Shown here: in pieces, positions 46,392-54,259 of the stretch
How the letters are laid out: every line of letters starts with the position of its first letter
Position numbering within the stretch: position 1 is the stretch's first letter
Assembly: GCF_021246465.1 (NCBI RefSeq)
Contig: NZ_JAHRHK010000010.1
Span: forward strand, 1 to 64,000
Source: Nocardioides sp. R-C-SC26
GTDB lineage: Bacteria; Actinomycetota; Actinomycetes; Propionibacteriales; Nocardioidaceae
DNA: 64,000 bases
Direction of reading: 5' to 3'
Position numbers and translations under genes: made by a program
The notes under the pieces: generated by a model
What the model saw: the letters and a program-made list of their open reading frames with translations, nothing else
The model's database searches: none
What the model was told of the DNA's origin: nothing

Positions 46392-46409
46392 TGAGCCGAC
46401 AGCCCACCC

Positions 46410-46772
46410 CTATCCAGGCGGTAGCCGACAGGCCTCCGTGCTCCCCGGCAACCGATACCGGTTCGCGGCGATCCATCGATACACCAACGCCGCCAGCGGC
46501 CGCACCCAGCGCATCCGCAGCACCCGCCCCACCGGACGCCGCCATCCCCCGCTGTGCTCGAGCCCGCGGGCGATCGCCATCGCGCCGGCATCGCGTGCCT
46601 CGCCGTCAGGACCCACCCAGTACGCCGCGGCCGTCACCATCTCCTCGGTGAGACCGACAGCCGCCAGGTCGGGGATCGCCTGCCAGGCGCGCACGGCAAC
46701 ACCCCGCCGCTCGGCCCACCGCGCGGCGTTCGTGCAGAAGCCGCAATCGGCGTCGTAGATCAGGTACGACAT
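46410..46772 (-). CDS. DCC-family thiol-disulfide oxidoreductase (DUF393)
   Basis: A 120-residue protein with the diagnostic N-terminal DxDC-x2-C motif, YDADCGFC (Cys10, Cys13), of the DUF393/DCC family of putative thioredoxin-like redox proteins. A WRRPVGRVLR and WVRPLAALVYRWIAANRYRLPG region is typical of the family C-terminus. The start is the ATG directly before SYLIYDADC; longer frames upstream have no likeness. It is divergent from the RTX-repeat gene across 27 bp, with overlapping promoters. Confidence 0.85.
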   Translation of the reverse strand: MSYLIYDADCGFCTNAARWAERRGVAVRAWQAIPDLAAVGLTEEMVTAAAYWVGPDGEARDAGAMAIARGLEHSGGWRRPVGRVLRMRWVRPLAALVYRWIAANRYRLPGSTEACRLPPG

Positions 46773-46787
46773 CGCTCCATCCTGACC

Positions 46788-46793
46788 TACATT
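46788..46793 (+). promoter_or_regulatory. -10 element of a leaderless promoter for the RTX-repeat gene
   Basis: TACATT followed by six bases and the ATG. The upstream promoter region overlaps the start of the divergent DCC-family gene. Confidence 0.4.
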
Positions 46794-46799
46794 CGCAGG

Positions 46800-48173
46800 A
46801 TGCGTGTTCTCTCGGGCCTCATCGTCACCGTTCTCCCCCTTGCCGTCGCCACGGTCCCCCCGTCGGCCTCCTCGGCGTCTGCGGCGAGCGCGGTGACCGC
46901 CGTCGCCGGCACGAACGAGCGCGCGGCTCCTCGATCGACCGTGCCTCGCTGCCAGGGACGCCGTGCCACCAGGGTCGGCGACCCTGGCCGTCGGCTCACC
47001 GGAACACCCGGAGACGATGTCCTCGTCAGCAACGGTGCGATCGCGGTGCGTGGTCTCGGCGGCAACGATCTGATCTGCCTGACTCGGTCGGCAAAGGTCC
47101 GTCCGGACCGGACCATCGCTGTCGATGCCGGGCGCGGCGACGACCGGGTCCACGTCGTCGGCGCTGCCCCTCGTCGAGCCGAGGTGGTGCTGGGGCCGGG
47201 CTCGGACATGTTCTGGGGTGGTTCAGGCGCGGAGACGGTGTACGCACATGCGATGTTCGAGGGCGGCCGCGATGACGGCCGCGACGTGATCCGCGCTGGG
47301 GCCGGCGCCGACACCGTCTACGCCGGTGGCGAAGCCAACGTCGACCTGATCACCCTCGGCTCGGGCAACGACCGGGCCCTGCTTTCCTCGTCAGCGATGG
47401 CGCCCGCAGCGCATCTCGACGGCGGCAGCGGCATCGACGTCGTTCGTCTCACCCGCGCACTTGACGAGATCGACAACCGCACCGGCCGCGGCCTGGGCAC
47501 TCGGAACGGCATCGAGGTGCTCCGCGCATCGGCCTTCGAGGACTTCGGAACCGTTGCGACGTTCCTGGGAGGGCCTGCGGACGAGGTCGTCGAGGCAACC
47601 GGGCGCGCCGACATGGGCGCAGGTGACGACACCGTCCGAATCTCGCTCCGGTTCGGCGCCGGTCCCGAGTCGGCCGCGCCCGTGCTCGACGGCGGCGCCG
47701 GACGAGACTTGGTACTCGCTACCGGCATCTACCTCGGTGTCGGATTGGCGCGACACGCCTCATTCGACCTGGACTCCGGCACCGCCGTCCTCGACGAACA
47801 GCAGGTGCAGTTATCCGGCTTCGAGGACGTGGCGGCCGCGGCGTACGACGAACTCGCGATCCTCGGCGATGCCGGGGACAACACGCTCTCCGGGCTGTCC
47901 TGCGACACGAGGATCGAGGGGCGTGGCGGCGATGATCGGCTGAGCTCGATGAGCAACCTCGACATCCGCGATGAAGGCGCCTTCTGTCCGGGACTTCCGT
48001 CTTTCGGCCATGGGCCCGCCGTTCTGCTCGGCCAAGACGGCGACGACGTGCTGCGGGGCGGTCGCGGGGACGACGAGCTCGTGGGCGGGGCCGGACTCGA
48101 CATCGCCGATGGCCGAGAGGGCCCCGACACCTGCGAGGCCGAGACCGTGAGGAACTGCGAGACCGTCGGCTGA
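46800..48173 (+). CDS. Secreted protein with RTX-like (hemolysin-type) calcium-binding repeats
   Basis: A 457-residue exported protein: N-terminal signal peptide (residues 1 to about 30, ending ASAASA) and then degenerate nonapeptide repeats GGxGxDxxx along the chain, such as GLGGNDLIC, GAGADTVYAGG, GSGNDRAL, GAGDDTVRI and GGAGRDLVL, with the best run at the C-terminus (GQDGDDVLRGGRGDDELVGGAGLDIADG). Such repeats bind Ca2+ in a parallel beta-roll. No enzyme domain is visible, so a structural or surface role is likely. A leaderless start is probable. Confidence 0.8.
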   Translation: MRVLSGLIVTVLPLAVATVPPSASSASAASAVTAVAGTNERAAPRSTVPRCQGRRATRVGDPGRRLTGTPGDDVLVSNGAIAVRGLGGNDLICLTRSAKVRPDRTIAVDAGRGDDRVHVVGAAPRRAEVVLGPGSDMFWGGSGAETVYAHAMFEGGRDDGRDVIRAGAGADTVYAGGEANVDLITLGSGNDRALLSSSAMAPAAHLDGGSGIDVVRLTRALDEIDNRTGRGLGTRNGIEVLRASAFEDFGTVATFLGGPADEVVEATGRADMGAGDDTVRISLRFGAGPESAAPVLDGGAGRDLVLATGIYLGVGLARHASFDLDSGTAVLDEQQVQLSGFEDVAAAAYDELAILGDAGDNTLSGLSCDTRIEGRGGDDRLSSMSNLDIRDEGAFCPGLPSFGHGPAVLLGQDGDDVLRGGRGDDELVGGAGLDIADGREGPDTCEAETVRNCETVG

Positions 48174-48196
48174 GCTACTGCACCGACCCGACGCCG

Positions 48197-48331
48197 TCAG
48201 TTGTAGCGGAGCAGGAACTCGACGTCGGTGTTCTTGCCGTTCTCAGGGTCGTGGGCGTCGACCGTCTCCTGGTGGGCGATCAGGTCGGCGGGATCGACAG
48301 GCTCTGGCAGGCGGTCGAAGCGTCCGGTCAC
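48197..48331 (-). CDS. Small conserved-looking protein, 44 residues
   Basis: A 44-codon gene beginning at GTG with a strong AGGAGG six bases upstream. The product begins MTGRFDRLPEPVDPADL, contains HDPENGKNTDVEF and ends LLRYN. It is soluble, acidic and without a recognised domain. The quality of the ribosome site and the non-random C-terminal sequence make it a likely real gene. A 14-bp palindrome lies 19 bases upstream of the start. Confidence 0.55.
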   Translation of the reverse strand: MTGRFDRLPEPVDPADLIAHQETVDAHDPENGKNTDVEFLLRYN

Positions 48332-48349
48332 GGTGATCCTCCTCGACGT

Positions 48350-48363
48350 GGTCGACGTCGACC
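48350..48363. promoter_or_regulatory. 14-bp palindrome upstream of the 44-codon gene
   Basis: GGTCGACGTCGACC is perfectly symmetrical and contains two SalI-type GTCGAC cores. It lies in the divergent gap between the small gene and the DUF1330 gene and is a candidate operator. Confidence 0.3.
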
Positions 48364-48465
48364 CAGGATAGGCCGACGACGTCGCCGATCGCGAGCACGA
48401 ATCCGGGCGACCTACCGACCGGTGGCGAGTTCCGCTGCCAAGCTCCGGACCGGCAGGATGGTCCT

Positions 48466-48753
48466 ATGACCGCCTACTGGATCAACACCTACCGAGCGAT
48501 CCACGACGAGGAGAAGGTCGCCGCCTACGCGGCGCTCGCCGGCCCCGCCGTGATCGCCGCCGGCGGGCGGTTCCTGGCCCGCGGCCTGCCGGAGAAGACC
48601 TACGAAGCGGGTCTGCAGGAGCGATCCGTGGTGATCGAGTTCGACGACGTCGCCGCGGCGATCGCCTGCCACGACTCCGCGCCGTACCAGGAGGCACTGG
48701 CCGCGCTCGACGACGGCGCGGAGCGCGACCTTCGCATCGTCCCCGGCGTCTGA
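48466..48753 (+). CDS. DUF1330 family protein
   Basis: A 95-residue ferredoxin-like-fold protein of DUF1330, shown by MTAYWINTYRAIHDEEKVAAYAALAGPAVIAAGGRFLARG and the closing RDLRIVPGV. Function is unknown; the fold is that of small dimeric alpha/beta-barrel proteins that bind diverse ligands. It is convergent with the Old Yellow Enzyme gene, 8 bp away. Confidence 0.85.
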   Translation: MTAYWINTYRAIHDEEKVAAYAALAGPAVIAAGGRFLARGLPEKTYEAGLQERSVVIEFDDVAAAIACHDSAPYQEALAALDDGAERDLRIVPGV

Positions 48754-48761
48754 ACCAGCCG

Positions 48762-50003
48762 TCAACCCTGCGCGACGAGTCGCGCTCGGCGTCGACGTCC
48801 CGCCAACCCACGACCCATCTCGCCGCCCACGAACCGCGCCGCCGCCACGGCGGGGTGCAGCGCCGTCGTGGGTGCCTGCCCGGCGCCGATCCGCGCGATC
48901 TGGCGCTCGTACCACTCCGACTCCCCCGCCAGCCCTGCCACCGTGGGCAGGGTGTACCGCGGGAGCGCCGCGCCCTCGTCCCCGTCGAGGATCCGGCGCG
49001 TGTAGTCGGGGTCGATCGCCAAAGGCCGACCGAGACCGATCAGGTCCACGCCGTCGCCGGAGAGCAGCTCCTCCATGGCGCTGCGCGTCCGGATGCCGCC
49101 GCTGAGGATCAGCGGCACACTCGCTGCCCGGCTGCGTACGCGACGTGCGAAGCCGGCGAAGTACGCCTCCTTCTCACTCGTCTCGCCGCGCAACCCCTCG
49201 ACCTCCCCGAACAGCGCGGGGTTCTCGTAGGTGCCGCCGGAGATCTCGATGAGGTCCACGCCCTCCTCGACCAGCATGCCGACCACCGCCTCGGCATCGT
49301 CCTCGGTGAATCCGCCGTGGCGGAAGTCGGAGGAGTTGAGCTTGACGGCCACGGTGAAGTTCGGGCCCGTCGAAGCCCGGACCGCTCGGACGGCGGACAC
49401 CAACGCACGCGATCGCCCTGCGAGATCACCTCCCCACTCATCGGCACGACGGTTCACGTACGGCGAGAGGAACTGTGCGAGGAGGTAGCCGTGCGCGGCG
49501 TGCACCTGGACGCCGTCCATGCCGGCCTGCTCACAGCGGGCCGCCGCCTGACCGAACCCGTCGACGATGCTCTCGATCTCCAGTGGCGCCAGCGCGCGAG
49601 GGCGGGCGAACAGACCCATCATCCGCACCGCACCGGCATCCGCGCTCGGAGCGACGGGCCGGGAGGCCAGGAATCGATTGGTCTGCCGTCCCGGGTGGTT
49701 GAGCTGCGCGATCATCGGGGAGGACCGGCCCGCCTCCCGCACCGCGGCCAGCCGCGCGACGTCGAGATGCCGGTCGGCGACGATGTTGCGGCTCCGCTCG
49801 AGGTAGCGCCGGTCGACCATCAGATTCCCGGTGATCAGCAAGCCGCCGGCCGCGCCAGCGGCCCATCGCCCGTAGAGACGTTCGTGAGCGGCTGTCGGCT
49901 GGTTGTCGGCATCGGCGAGGTTCTCGGTCATCGGCGCCTTCACGACGCGGTGCGGCAGCACGAGACCACTGGGCAGAGTCAACGGGGCATCGAGGGAGAC
50001 CAC
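48762..50003 (-). CDS. NADH:flavin oxidoreductase, Old Yellow Enzyme family
   Basis: A 413-residue FMN-binding TIM barrel of the OYE family. Seen motifs: LPHRVVKAPMTENLAD at the first strand, MIAQLNHPGRQTNR, GFGQAAARCEQAGMDGVQVHAAHGYLLAQFLSP with the ligand-binding HxxH pair, NRRADEWGG and the FMN-phosphate region DLIGLGRPLAIDPD. It lacks a C-terminal iron-sulfur/FAD extension, so it is a single-domain ene-reductase. GTG start chosen from the beginning of similarity. Substrate not known. Confidence 0.87.
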   Translation of the reverse strand: MVSLDAPLTLPSGLVLPHRVVKAPMTENLADADNQPTAAHERLYGRWAAGAAGGLLITGNLMVDRRYLERSRNIVADRHLDVARLAAVREAGRSSPMIAQLNHPGRQTNRFLASRPVAPSADAGAVRMMGLFARPRALAPLEIESIVDGFGQAAARCEQAGMDGVQVHAAHGYLLAQFLSPYVNRRADEWGGDLAGRSRALVSAVRAVRASTGPNFTVAVKLNSSDFRHGGFTEDDAEAVVGMLVEEGVDLIEISGGTYENPALFGEVEGLRGETSEKEAYFAGFARRVRSRAASVPLILSGGIRTRSAMEELLSGDGVDLIGLGRPLAIDPDYTRRILDGDEGAALPRYTLPTVAGLAGESEWYERQIARIGAGQAPTTALHPAVAAARFVGGEMGRGLAGRRRRARLVAQG

Positions 50004-50138
50004 GCGACCAGCATGGCCTAGACGCACCTGACCGGCCGGCGCCGGTAGCGGTGACGGGCCACTTCGCACGCGGGGGCACCGCTCTCGCCTAGATTGCACG
50101 ATGCGCCCCCACGACCTCCCTGCTCCCAGGAGACACCC

Positions 50139-50564
50139 ATGAATCGCTCCAGGTCCTTCTCACGCATCGGGGCTTCGCTGACGTGCGTCGTCGCGCTGAC
50201 GTCCGGGCTCCTCGTCGCGGGCTCTCCCGCGGGGACGGCCTCGACGCCGACCTACGGCCCGTCCTCCTCGGGCGACACCGTGAAGGTCCGGCAGGATGCG
50301 CGGATCCGGATCTTCCTGCCCAGCAACGCCAGCACGGGCTACCGCTGGGTGATCCGGTCCGGTGCCGACAGCGCGGTCTTCGACATCAAGGCTCGGCGCG
50401 AGGTCGGACCCAAGAATCCGATGCCGGGCGCCGGCGGGCGGACCGTCTTCGTCATCGAGGGTGACGACGTTGGCCGCGACACCTTCGTCGCCGTCTACCG
50501 CGGTCCGGGCCGCAACCCCGATATCGCGAAGCGCTACCGCCTGACGATCCGCGTCACCGACTGA
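50139..50564 (+). CDS. Secreted chagasin-like (I42) peptidase inhibitor
   Basis: A 141-residue exported protein: signal peptide to about residue 33, then an Ig-like chagasin fold. The three inhibitory loops are represented by NASTGYRW (the NPTTGY loop), GAGGRTVF (GxGG loop) and YRGPGRN (a variant of the RPW loop). Chagasin-like proteins block papain-family cysteine peptidases. AGGAG lies 6 bases before the ATG. The altered third loop may reduce potency. Confidence 0.75.
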   Translation: MNRSRSFSRIGASLTCVVALTSGLLVAGSPAGTASTPTYGPSSSGDTVKVRQDARIRIFLPSNASTGYRWVIRSGADSAVFDIKARREVGPKNPMPGAGGRTVFVIEGDDVGRDTFVAVYRGPGRNPDIAKRYRLTIRVTD

Positions 50565-50639
50565 CCTCGGACCGCCGATCACGACCGCCGTCCGTGGCGG
50601 CACCGACGGATGTCTCACACGGCCGGCCCCGCCCGCGCG

Positions 50640-51659
50640 CTAGCGGCCGACCTTGATGACGACCTTGCCGAAGTTGCGGCCCGCGAGCATGCCGCGGAAG
50701 GCCTCGGGTGCGTTCGTGAGCCCGTCGACGACGTCCTCGCGGTAGCGCACCGAGCCGTCGGCGACCCAGGCGCCCATGTCGCGCAGGAACGCCTCGTGGT
50801 GGGTGGGGACGAACTCGCTCTGGATGAAGCCGCGCACGGTGAGGCTCTGGGTCAGGATGCGCCGCATGTAACCCGGCAGCCGGTCAGGACCGGTCGGGGC
50901 CTCGGTGGCGTTGTAGTCGGCGACGAGCCCGCAGACCGGGACCCGTGCGTAGGTGTTGAGGCGGCGCGTGACCTCGTCGGCCACGTGCCCTCCGACGTTC
51001 TCGAAGTAGACGTCGATCCCGTCTGCCGTCGCGGCGGCCAGGTCGGCGCGGAAGGTCGGAGAGCGGTGGTCGACGGCGGCGTCGAACCCGAACTCCTCGA
51101 CGAGCGCCCTCGTCTTCTCAGCACCACCCGCGATGCCGACGGCGCGAGCGCCCTTCAGCCGGGCGATCTGACCCACGGCGGATCCGACCGGTCCCGTCGC
51201 CGCCGCCACGACGACCGTCTCCCCCGCCTGGGGGCGTCCGATCTCGAGGAGGCCGGCGTAGGCGGTGAAACCGGGCATCCCCAAGACACCCAGCGCGGTC
51301 GAGACCGGCGCCGAGGCAGGGTCGAGACGACGCGTGGCCCGCGCATCGGCCACGGCATGGGTCTGCCAGCCGGTGTAGGCCAGCACGACGTCGCCGACGG
51401 CGCGCCGATCCGACCGGCTCTCGATCACCTCGCACACGGTCTGGCCCACCATCACATCGCCGAGTGCGACGGGCTCGGCGTACGACTTGGCCTCGCTCAT
51501 GCGCCCGCGCATGTAGGGGTCGAGCGAGAGGAACAGCGTGCGGAGGAGCACCTGGCCTTCGGCGAGGGCTGGAAGGTCGGTTTCAACGATGCGGAAGTCG
51601 TCGTCGGTCGGCTCTCCGACGGGGCGCGCGGCGAGGAGGACCTGAGTGCTCGTGACCAT
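50640..51659 (-). CDS. NADP-dependent zinc-free MDR oxidoreductase
   Basis: A 339-residue medium-chain reductase of the leukotriene B4 dehydrogenase/CurA group: N-terminal SLDPYMRGRMSE, the Rossmann segment TVVVAAATGPVGSAVGQIARLKGARAVGIAGG, and YFENVGGHV. It lacks the zinc-binding cysteines of alcohol dehydrogenases. Such enzymes reduce enones and quinones with NADPH. ATG start with the family N-terminus directly behind it. Upstream lies the HNH pseudogene. Confidence 0.87.
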   Translation of the reverse strand: MVTSTQVLLAARPVGEPTDDDFRIVETDLPALAEGQVLLRTLFLSLDPYMRGRMSEAKSYAEPVALGDVMVGQTVCEVIESRSDRRAVGDVVLAYTGWQTHAVADARATRRLDPASAPVSTALGVLGMPGFTAYAGLLEIGRPQAGETVVVAAATGPVGSAVGQIARLKGARAVGIAGGAEKTRALVEEFGFDAAVDHRSPTFRADLAAATADGIDVYFENVGGHVADEVTRRLNTYARVPVCGLVADYNATEAPTGPDRLPGYMRRILTQSLTVRGFIQSEFVPTHHEAFLRDMGAWVADGSVRYREDVVDGLTNAPEAFRGMLAGRNFGKVVIKVGR

Positions 51660-51717
51660 GGTCTCGACGCTACCGACCGGGCCGTCGTCGAGGTGCGTCG
51701 GCCCCGTGGAGCCCTGC

Positions 51718-52483
51718 TCAGGTCCTCCGCGGTGGGTCACGATGGGCCAAGGTGTGGTGCCGGGGGCAGAGAACCTGGGCGTTCGCGAGGCTGGTGGGCC
51801 CGCCGTGTCTCCACGGTTGCTCGTGGTGGATGTGGCACCCCGAGGCTGGTACCTGGCAGGTCGGGTGCTCACACGTTCGACGTTCGACCATGAGCGCGAG
51901 TCGCTGGGTGGGAGTGTGGAACCGGGTCTTGCGTCCCAGATCCAGCACCTGGGACCTCCCGCCCAGGACAGCGGGGACGATGCCGGCCTCGAACGTCTCG
52001 ACGGCGCGGCGGTGCCGCGTACCGGTGGGGTGGCAGCCACCCTGGTGGTCACCATCGATCACCGGAGCCTGGCCGGGGAACTGCACCGGGCCGGGACGCT
52101 GGGGACACCGGAGAGCCTGATCGGGCAGCACAGCCCCGGCGGCGAACGTCCCGCAACGCGGGCCACGGGGCCAGTGCAGTCGCATCCCGGACCATCGCCT
52201 TCGCCACCCGCCGTCCCCGACGAGTCGCGTGCGCCAACCACGCAGCCGTCGAGACCGCCCCCGACTCGCCCTCCACCTCGACTGCGACCGCGTGCGCGAG
52301 CAACCGCCACTCCAAGGCCGCTGCCGGGGCCAGCACCCGCGTCAGGGACGTCAGCGCCTCCCTCGTCTCGTCGGCTCCCATGCTCCAGACCGGCGCACCG
52401 GCTACCGCCGACAACGCTCGCGCCAGCGTCTCCACGCACTCCGCCACCGGGTGCATCGAGGGTGAGACCGGCGCTGCTGTCAT
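51718..52483 (-). pseudogene. DUF222/HNH endonuclease-like gene, frameshifted, deleted and with inverted internal segment
   Basis: The N-terminal part (from 52483, SMHPVAECVETLARALSAVA, then STAAWLAHATRRGR) is DUF222. The C-terminal part (GIVPAVLGGRSQVLDLG and an HNH motif CHIHHEQPWRHGG...ANAQVLCPRHH) is in a different frame. After ALRD the frame shifts by one base and resumes as FAAGAVLPDQAL. The central domain is missing. A 90-bp stretch at 52022-52111 encodes the expected GGVAATLVVTIDHRSLAGEL only on the plus strand. It is flanked by CCGGTG/CACCGG, so it appears inverted in place. The gene cannot make a functional product. Confidence 0.75.
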
Positions 52484-52555
52484 GTGGTCTAGTCAAGCCG
52501 TCGGCACCGACATTCACGGCTGCTATCCCCATGTCCACATGCAAAAGGTCACGAC

Positions 52556-52596
52556 AGAGCCACGATCGTCGACCCCCTTCGGGGGCGTCGTGCTCT
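52556..52596. repeat. Long two-stage hairpin upstream of the DUF6318-like lipoprotein gene
   Basis: AGAGCCACGA pairs with TCGTGCTCT (9 pairs, one bulged C). An inner CCCCC-TTC-GGGGG stem lies across a small internal loop. It stands between the divergent pseudogene and lipoprotein gene, about 90 bases before the latter. Terminator remnant or regulatory structure cannot be told apart. Confidence 0.4.
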
Positions 52597-52684
52597 GCGT
52601 CTCCACAGCTGCTGGTGCAGCACCCTGGCCGGTCGGCTGCTGCCTCGCTATGGTCGAGCGGTCGTCTCTCGGGAGGTTCTGACG

Positions 52685-53236
52685 ATGACCATCGACTCAC
52701 GGTCGCGGCGCACTGCTCGTCGCATGGGAGCACTCGTCGGTGCACTGGCCCTCGCCGCCCCTCTCGTCGGCTGCAGCGGCGATCCCGAGCCCCGCGTCGC
52801 CGACCCGACCCCGTCTGCCACGCCGAGCACGTCCGCCCCGGCCACCACCGCTCCCCCGGCCGACGAGACGCCGGAGGAGTTCGTCCGCCGTTGGCAGGCG
52901 GCGGCCGACCAAGCCCAGACAACTGGCGATGTCGAATACCTACTATCGATCAGCCCTACGTGCCGGCCCTGCGCTGAAGCGATGGCGGCGGTCCGTGAGA
53001 TCTACAGTGACGGTGGTTCAATTGATGTCGGGCCATCGAGTATTCGGCGCGTGAAAATTCTCGGCACTTCAGAGCGCGCCGCCTCCATAGAGGCAAGCGT
53101 GCGCGTACCGAAGACGCTGGTCTACGGGTCGCGCGGTCAGTCGCCACAGGAGATGCCCGCTGGGGAACAGCGTGTGCGCTTCTCTCTTGTCCGCGAGCAG
53201 GGCCGCTGGCTAATGGCTTCCTATGCGAGGCTGTAA
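52685..53236 (+). CDS. Secreted lipoprotein, DUF6318-like
   Basis: A 183-residue lipoprotein with lipobox PLVGC (Cys30) and a Pro/Thr/Ser/Ala-rich linker (about residues 35-60). The folded part contains EEFVRRWQAAADQAQTTGD and a conserved CRPCAE pair, as in the actinobacterial DUF6318 family; the function is unknown. GC falls from about 70% to about 58% from residue 80 onwards. Its TAA shares a base with the next ATG (TAATG), so the two genes are coupled. Confidence 0.75.
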   Translation: MTIDSRSRRTARRMGALVGALALAAPLVGCSGDPEPRVADPTPSATPSTSAPATTAPPADETPEEFVRRWQAAADQAQTTGDVEYLLSISPTCRPCAEAMAAVREIYSDGGSIDVGPSSIRRVKILGTSERAASIEASVRVPKTLVYGSRGQSPQEMPAGEQRVRFSLVREQGRWLMASYARL

Positions 53237-54039
53237 TGCGGCGGCTCCTTATACTCAGCTTCGCTTTCACGGCAGCAAGTCTCGCGCCACCCGGCACGGC
53301 AAGCGCTGATTCAGATTGCAGCGCCGGTATCGGAATCATCTACGCGGAAGCGACCTGCTGGGCTCCGGAGTTTGCCTCAAATCCAGGGAACCCGGCTTCA
53401 GGTAACGCCACAACCAATCCTGTTGATCTGGTGCCGACTTGCGGACTCGGCGGCCTCGCATCCTGTCATCAAGCGCAGCCCTGCGTGGAGGGAGACGCCG
53501 AGGGCCAGCTCTACGACCTCGTCCGCGCCGGCGAGGTGATCGGTCAGACCTGCATCACCGACGGCGACGACGACGAGCCCACGATCACGCCGGCGCTGGT
53601 CGAGCGCGAGTTCCGGCGCTTGGCGTGGCCCGAGTCGGTGCTGACGGTCCAGCCCCGCGGCGGTCGGGTGCTCGTGAACTTCCCGACCAACGTCTTCACC
53701 ACCAACACCGCACCCTCGCGACGCGAGGTGACGCTGCTCGGGCGGCGCGTGACCATCGAGGCGCAACCGGCCACGTATCGCTGGCGGTTCGGCGACGGCA
53801 CGGTCCGAGCGACCTCCTCGCCCGGGAGCCCCTATCCCGGCCTCGACGTCACGCACGAGTATCGCGACCTCGGCCCGGCCCGGGCTCGGGTCGACACCGA
53901 GTACGCCGGGCGCTACCGGGTCGCCGGTGGCCCCTGGATCCAGATCGTCGGCACCGCGATCATCACCGGGCCCGCCGTCGATCTCACCGTCATCGAGGCG
54001 CGCCCGAAGCTCACGGGTCGTTACGCCCCCGGCGCATAG
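53236..54039 (+). CDS. Secreted PKD-domain-like protein
   Basis: A 267-residue exported protein with a signal peptide (to about residue 24, ending TASA). A Cys-containing N-terminal region (to about residue 110) precedes a domain with the PKD-like signature YRWRFGDGTVR and DVTHEYRDLG. The N-terminal third has about 62% GC and uses codons uncommon nearby; the rest is above 70%. It starts within the stop of the lipoprotein gene. DUF6318/PKD pairs recur in Nocardioidaceae as I recall; the role is unknown, presumably at the cell surface. Confidence 0.75.
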   Translation: MRRLLILSFAFTAASLAPPGTASADSDCSAGIGIIYAEATCWAPEFASNPGNPASGNATTNPVDLVPTCGLGGLASCHQAQPCVEGDAEGQLYDLVRAGEVIGQTCITDGDDDEPTITPALVEREFRRLAWPESVLTVQPRGGRVLVNFPTNVFTTNTAPSRREVTLLGRRVTIEAQPATYRWRFGDGTVRATSSPGSPYPGLDVTHEYRDLGPARARVDTEYAGRYRVAGGPWIQIVGTAIITGPAVDLTVIEARPKLTGRYAPGA

Positions 54040-54042
54040 ACC

Positions 54043-54075
54043 GAGGCCGGTCCTCCATCGTGGAGAACCGGCCTC
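54043..54075. terminator. Bidirectional terminator between PKD gene and tRNA-Pro
   Basis: GAGGCCGGT / ACCGGCCTC (9 bp) encloses a second stem CTCCA / TGGAG with a TCG loop, giving a near-continuous 14-bp hairpin. It lies 4 bp after the PKD stop and 20 bp after the tRNA 3-prime end on the other strand. Confidence 0.75.
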
Positions 54076-54094
54076 TGGCCTGCGGATTCATCGG

Positions 54095-54168
54095 TCGGGC
54101 TGACAGGATTTGAACCTGCGACCCCCTGACCCCCAGTCAGGTGCGCTACCAAGCTGCGCTACAGCCCG
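54095..54168 (-). tRNA. tRNA-Pro (anticodon GGG)
   Basis: A 74-base cloverleaf on the minus strand: acceptor arms CGGGCTG / CAGCCCG with discriminator A, anticodon stem CCTGA / TCAGG with loop CTGGGGG (anticodon GGG), and T-loop GGTTCAAATCC. The 3-prime CCA is not encoded. It reads Pro CCC and CCU codons. Confidence 0.95.
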
Positions 54169-54198
54169 ATGCCCTCCGAAGAGGGCGCGTGAACACTA
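54169..54198 (-). promoter_or_regulatory. tRNA-Pro promoter and hairpin leader
   Basis: On the minus strand a TAGTGT -10 (54193-54198) would start transcription near 54186. The short leader is almost entirely a GCCCTC-TTCG-GAGGGC hairpin (54171-54186) with a UUCG tetraloop, two bases before the mature 5-prime end, where RNase P cuts. Confidence 0.5.
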
Positions 54199-54259
54199 TC
54201 GCAGCCACCTGCCGAGGCTGGAATCAGGGCAGGTGAGCGGCGCGACGGCCCTCCCCCAC

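Noticed and set aside
43495..46545. Open minus-strand frame of about 1016 codons opposite the FAD-TTC38 fusion
   Set aside because: Antisense of a gene with clear domains on the plus strand; extreme His/Arg/Gly content without motifs.
51646..52977. 443-codon plus-strand frame across the MDR promoter and the DUF222-HNH relic
   Set aside because: Only the 30 codons at 52022-52111 look like protein, and those are best explained as an inverted piece of the minus-strand pseudogene.
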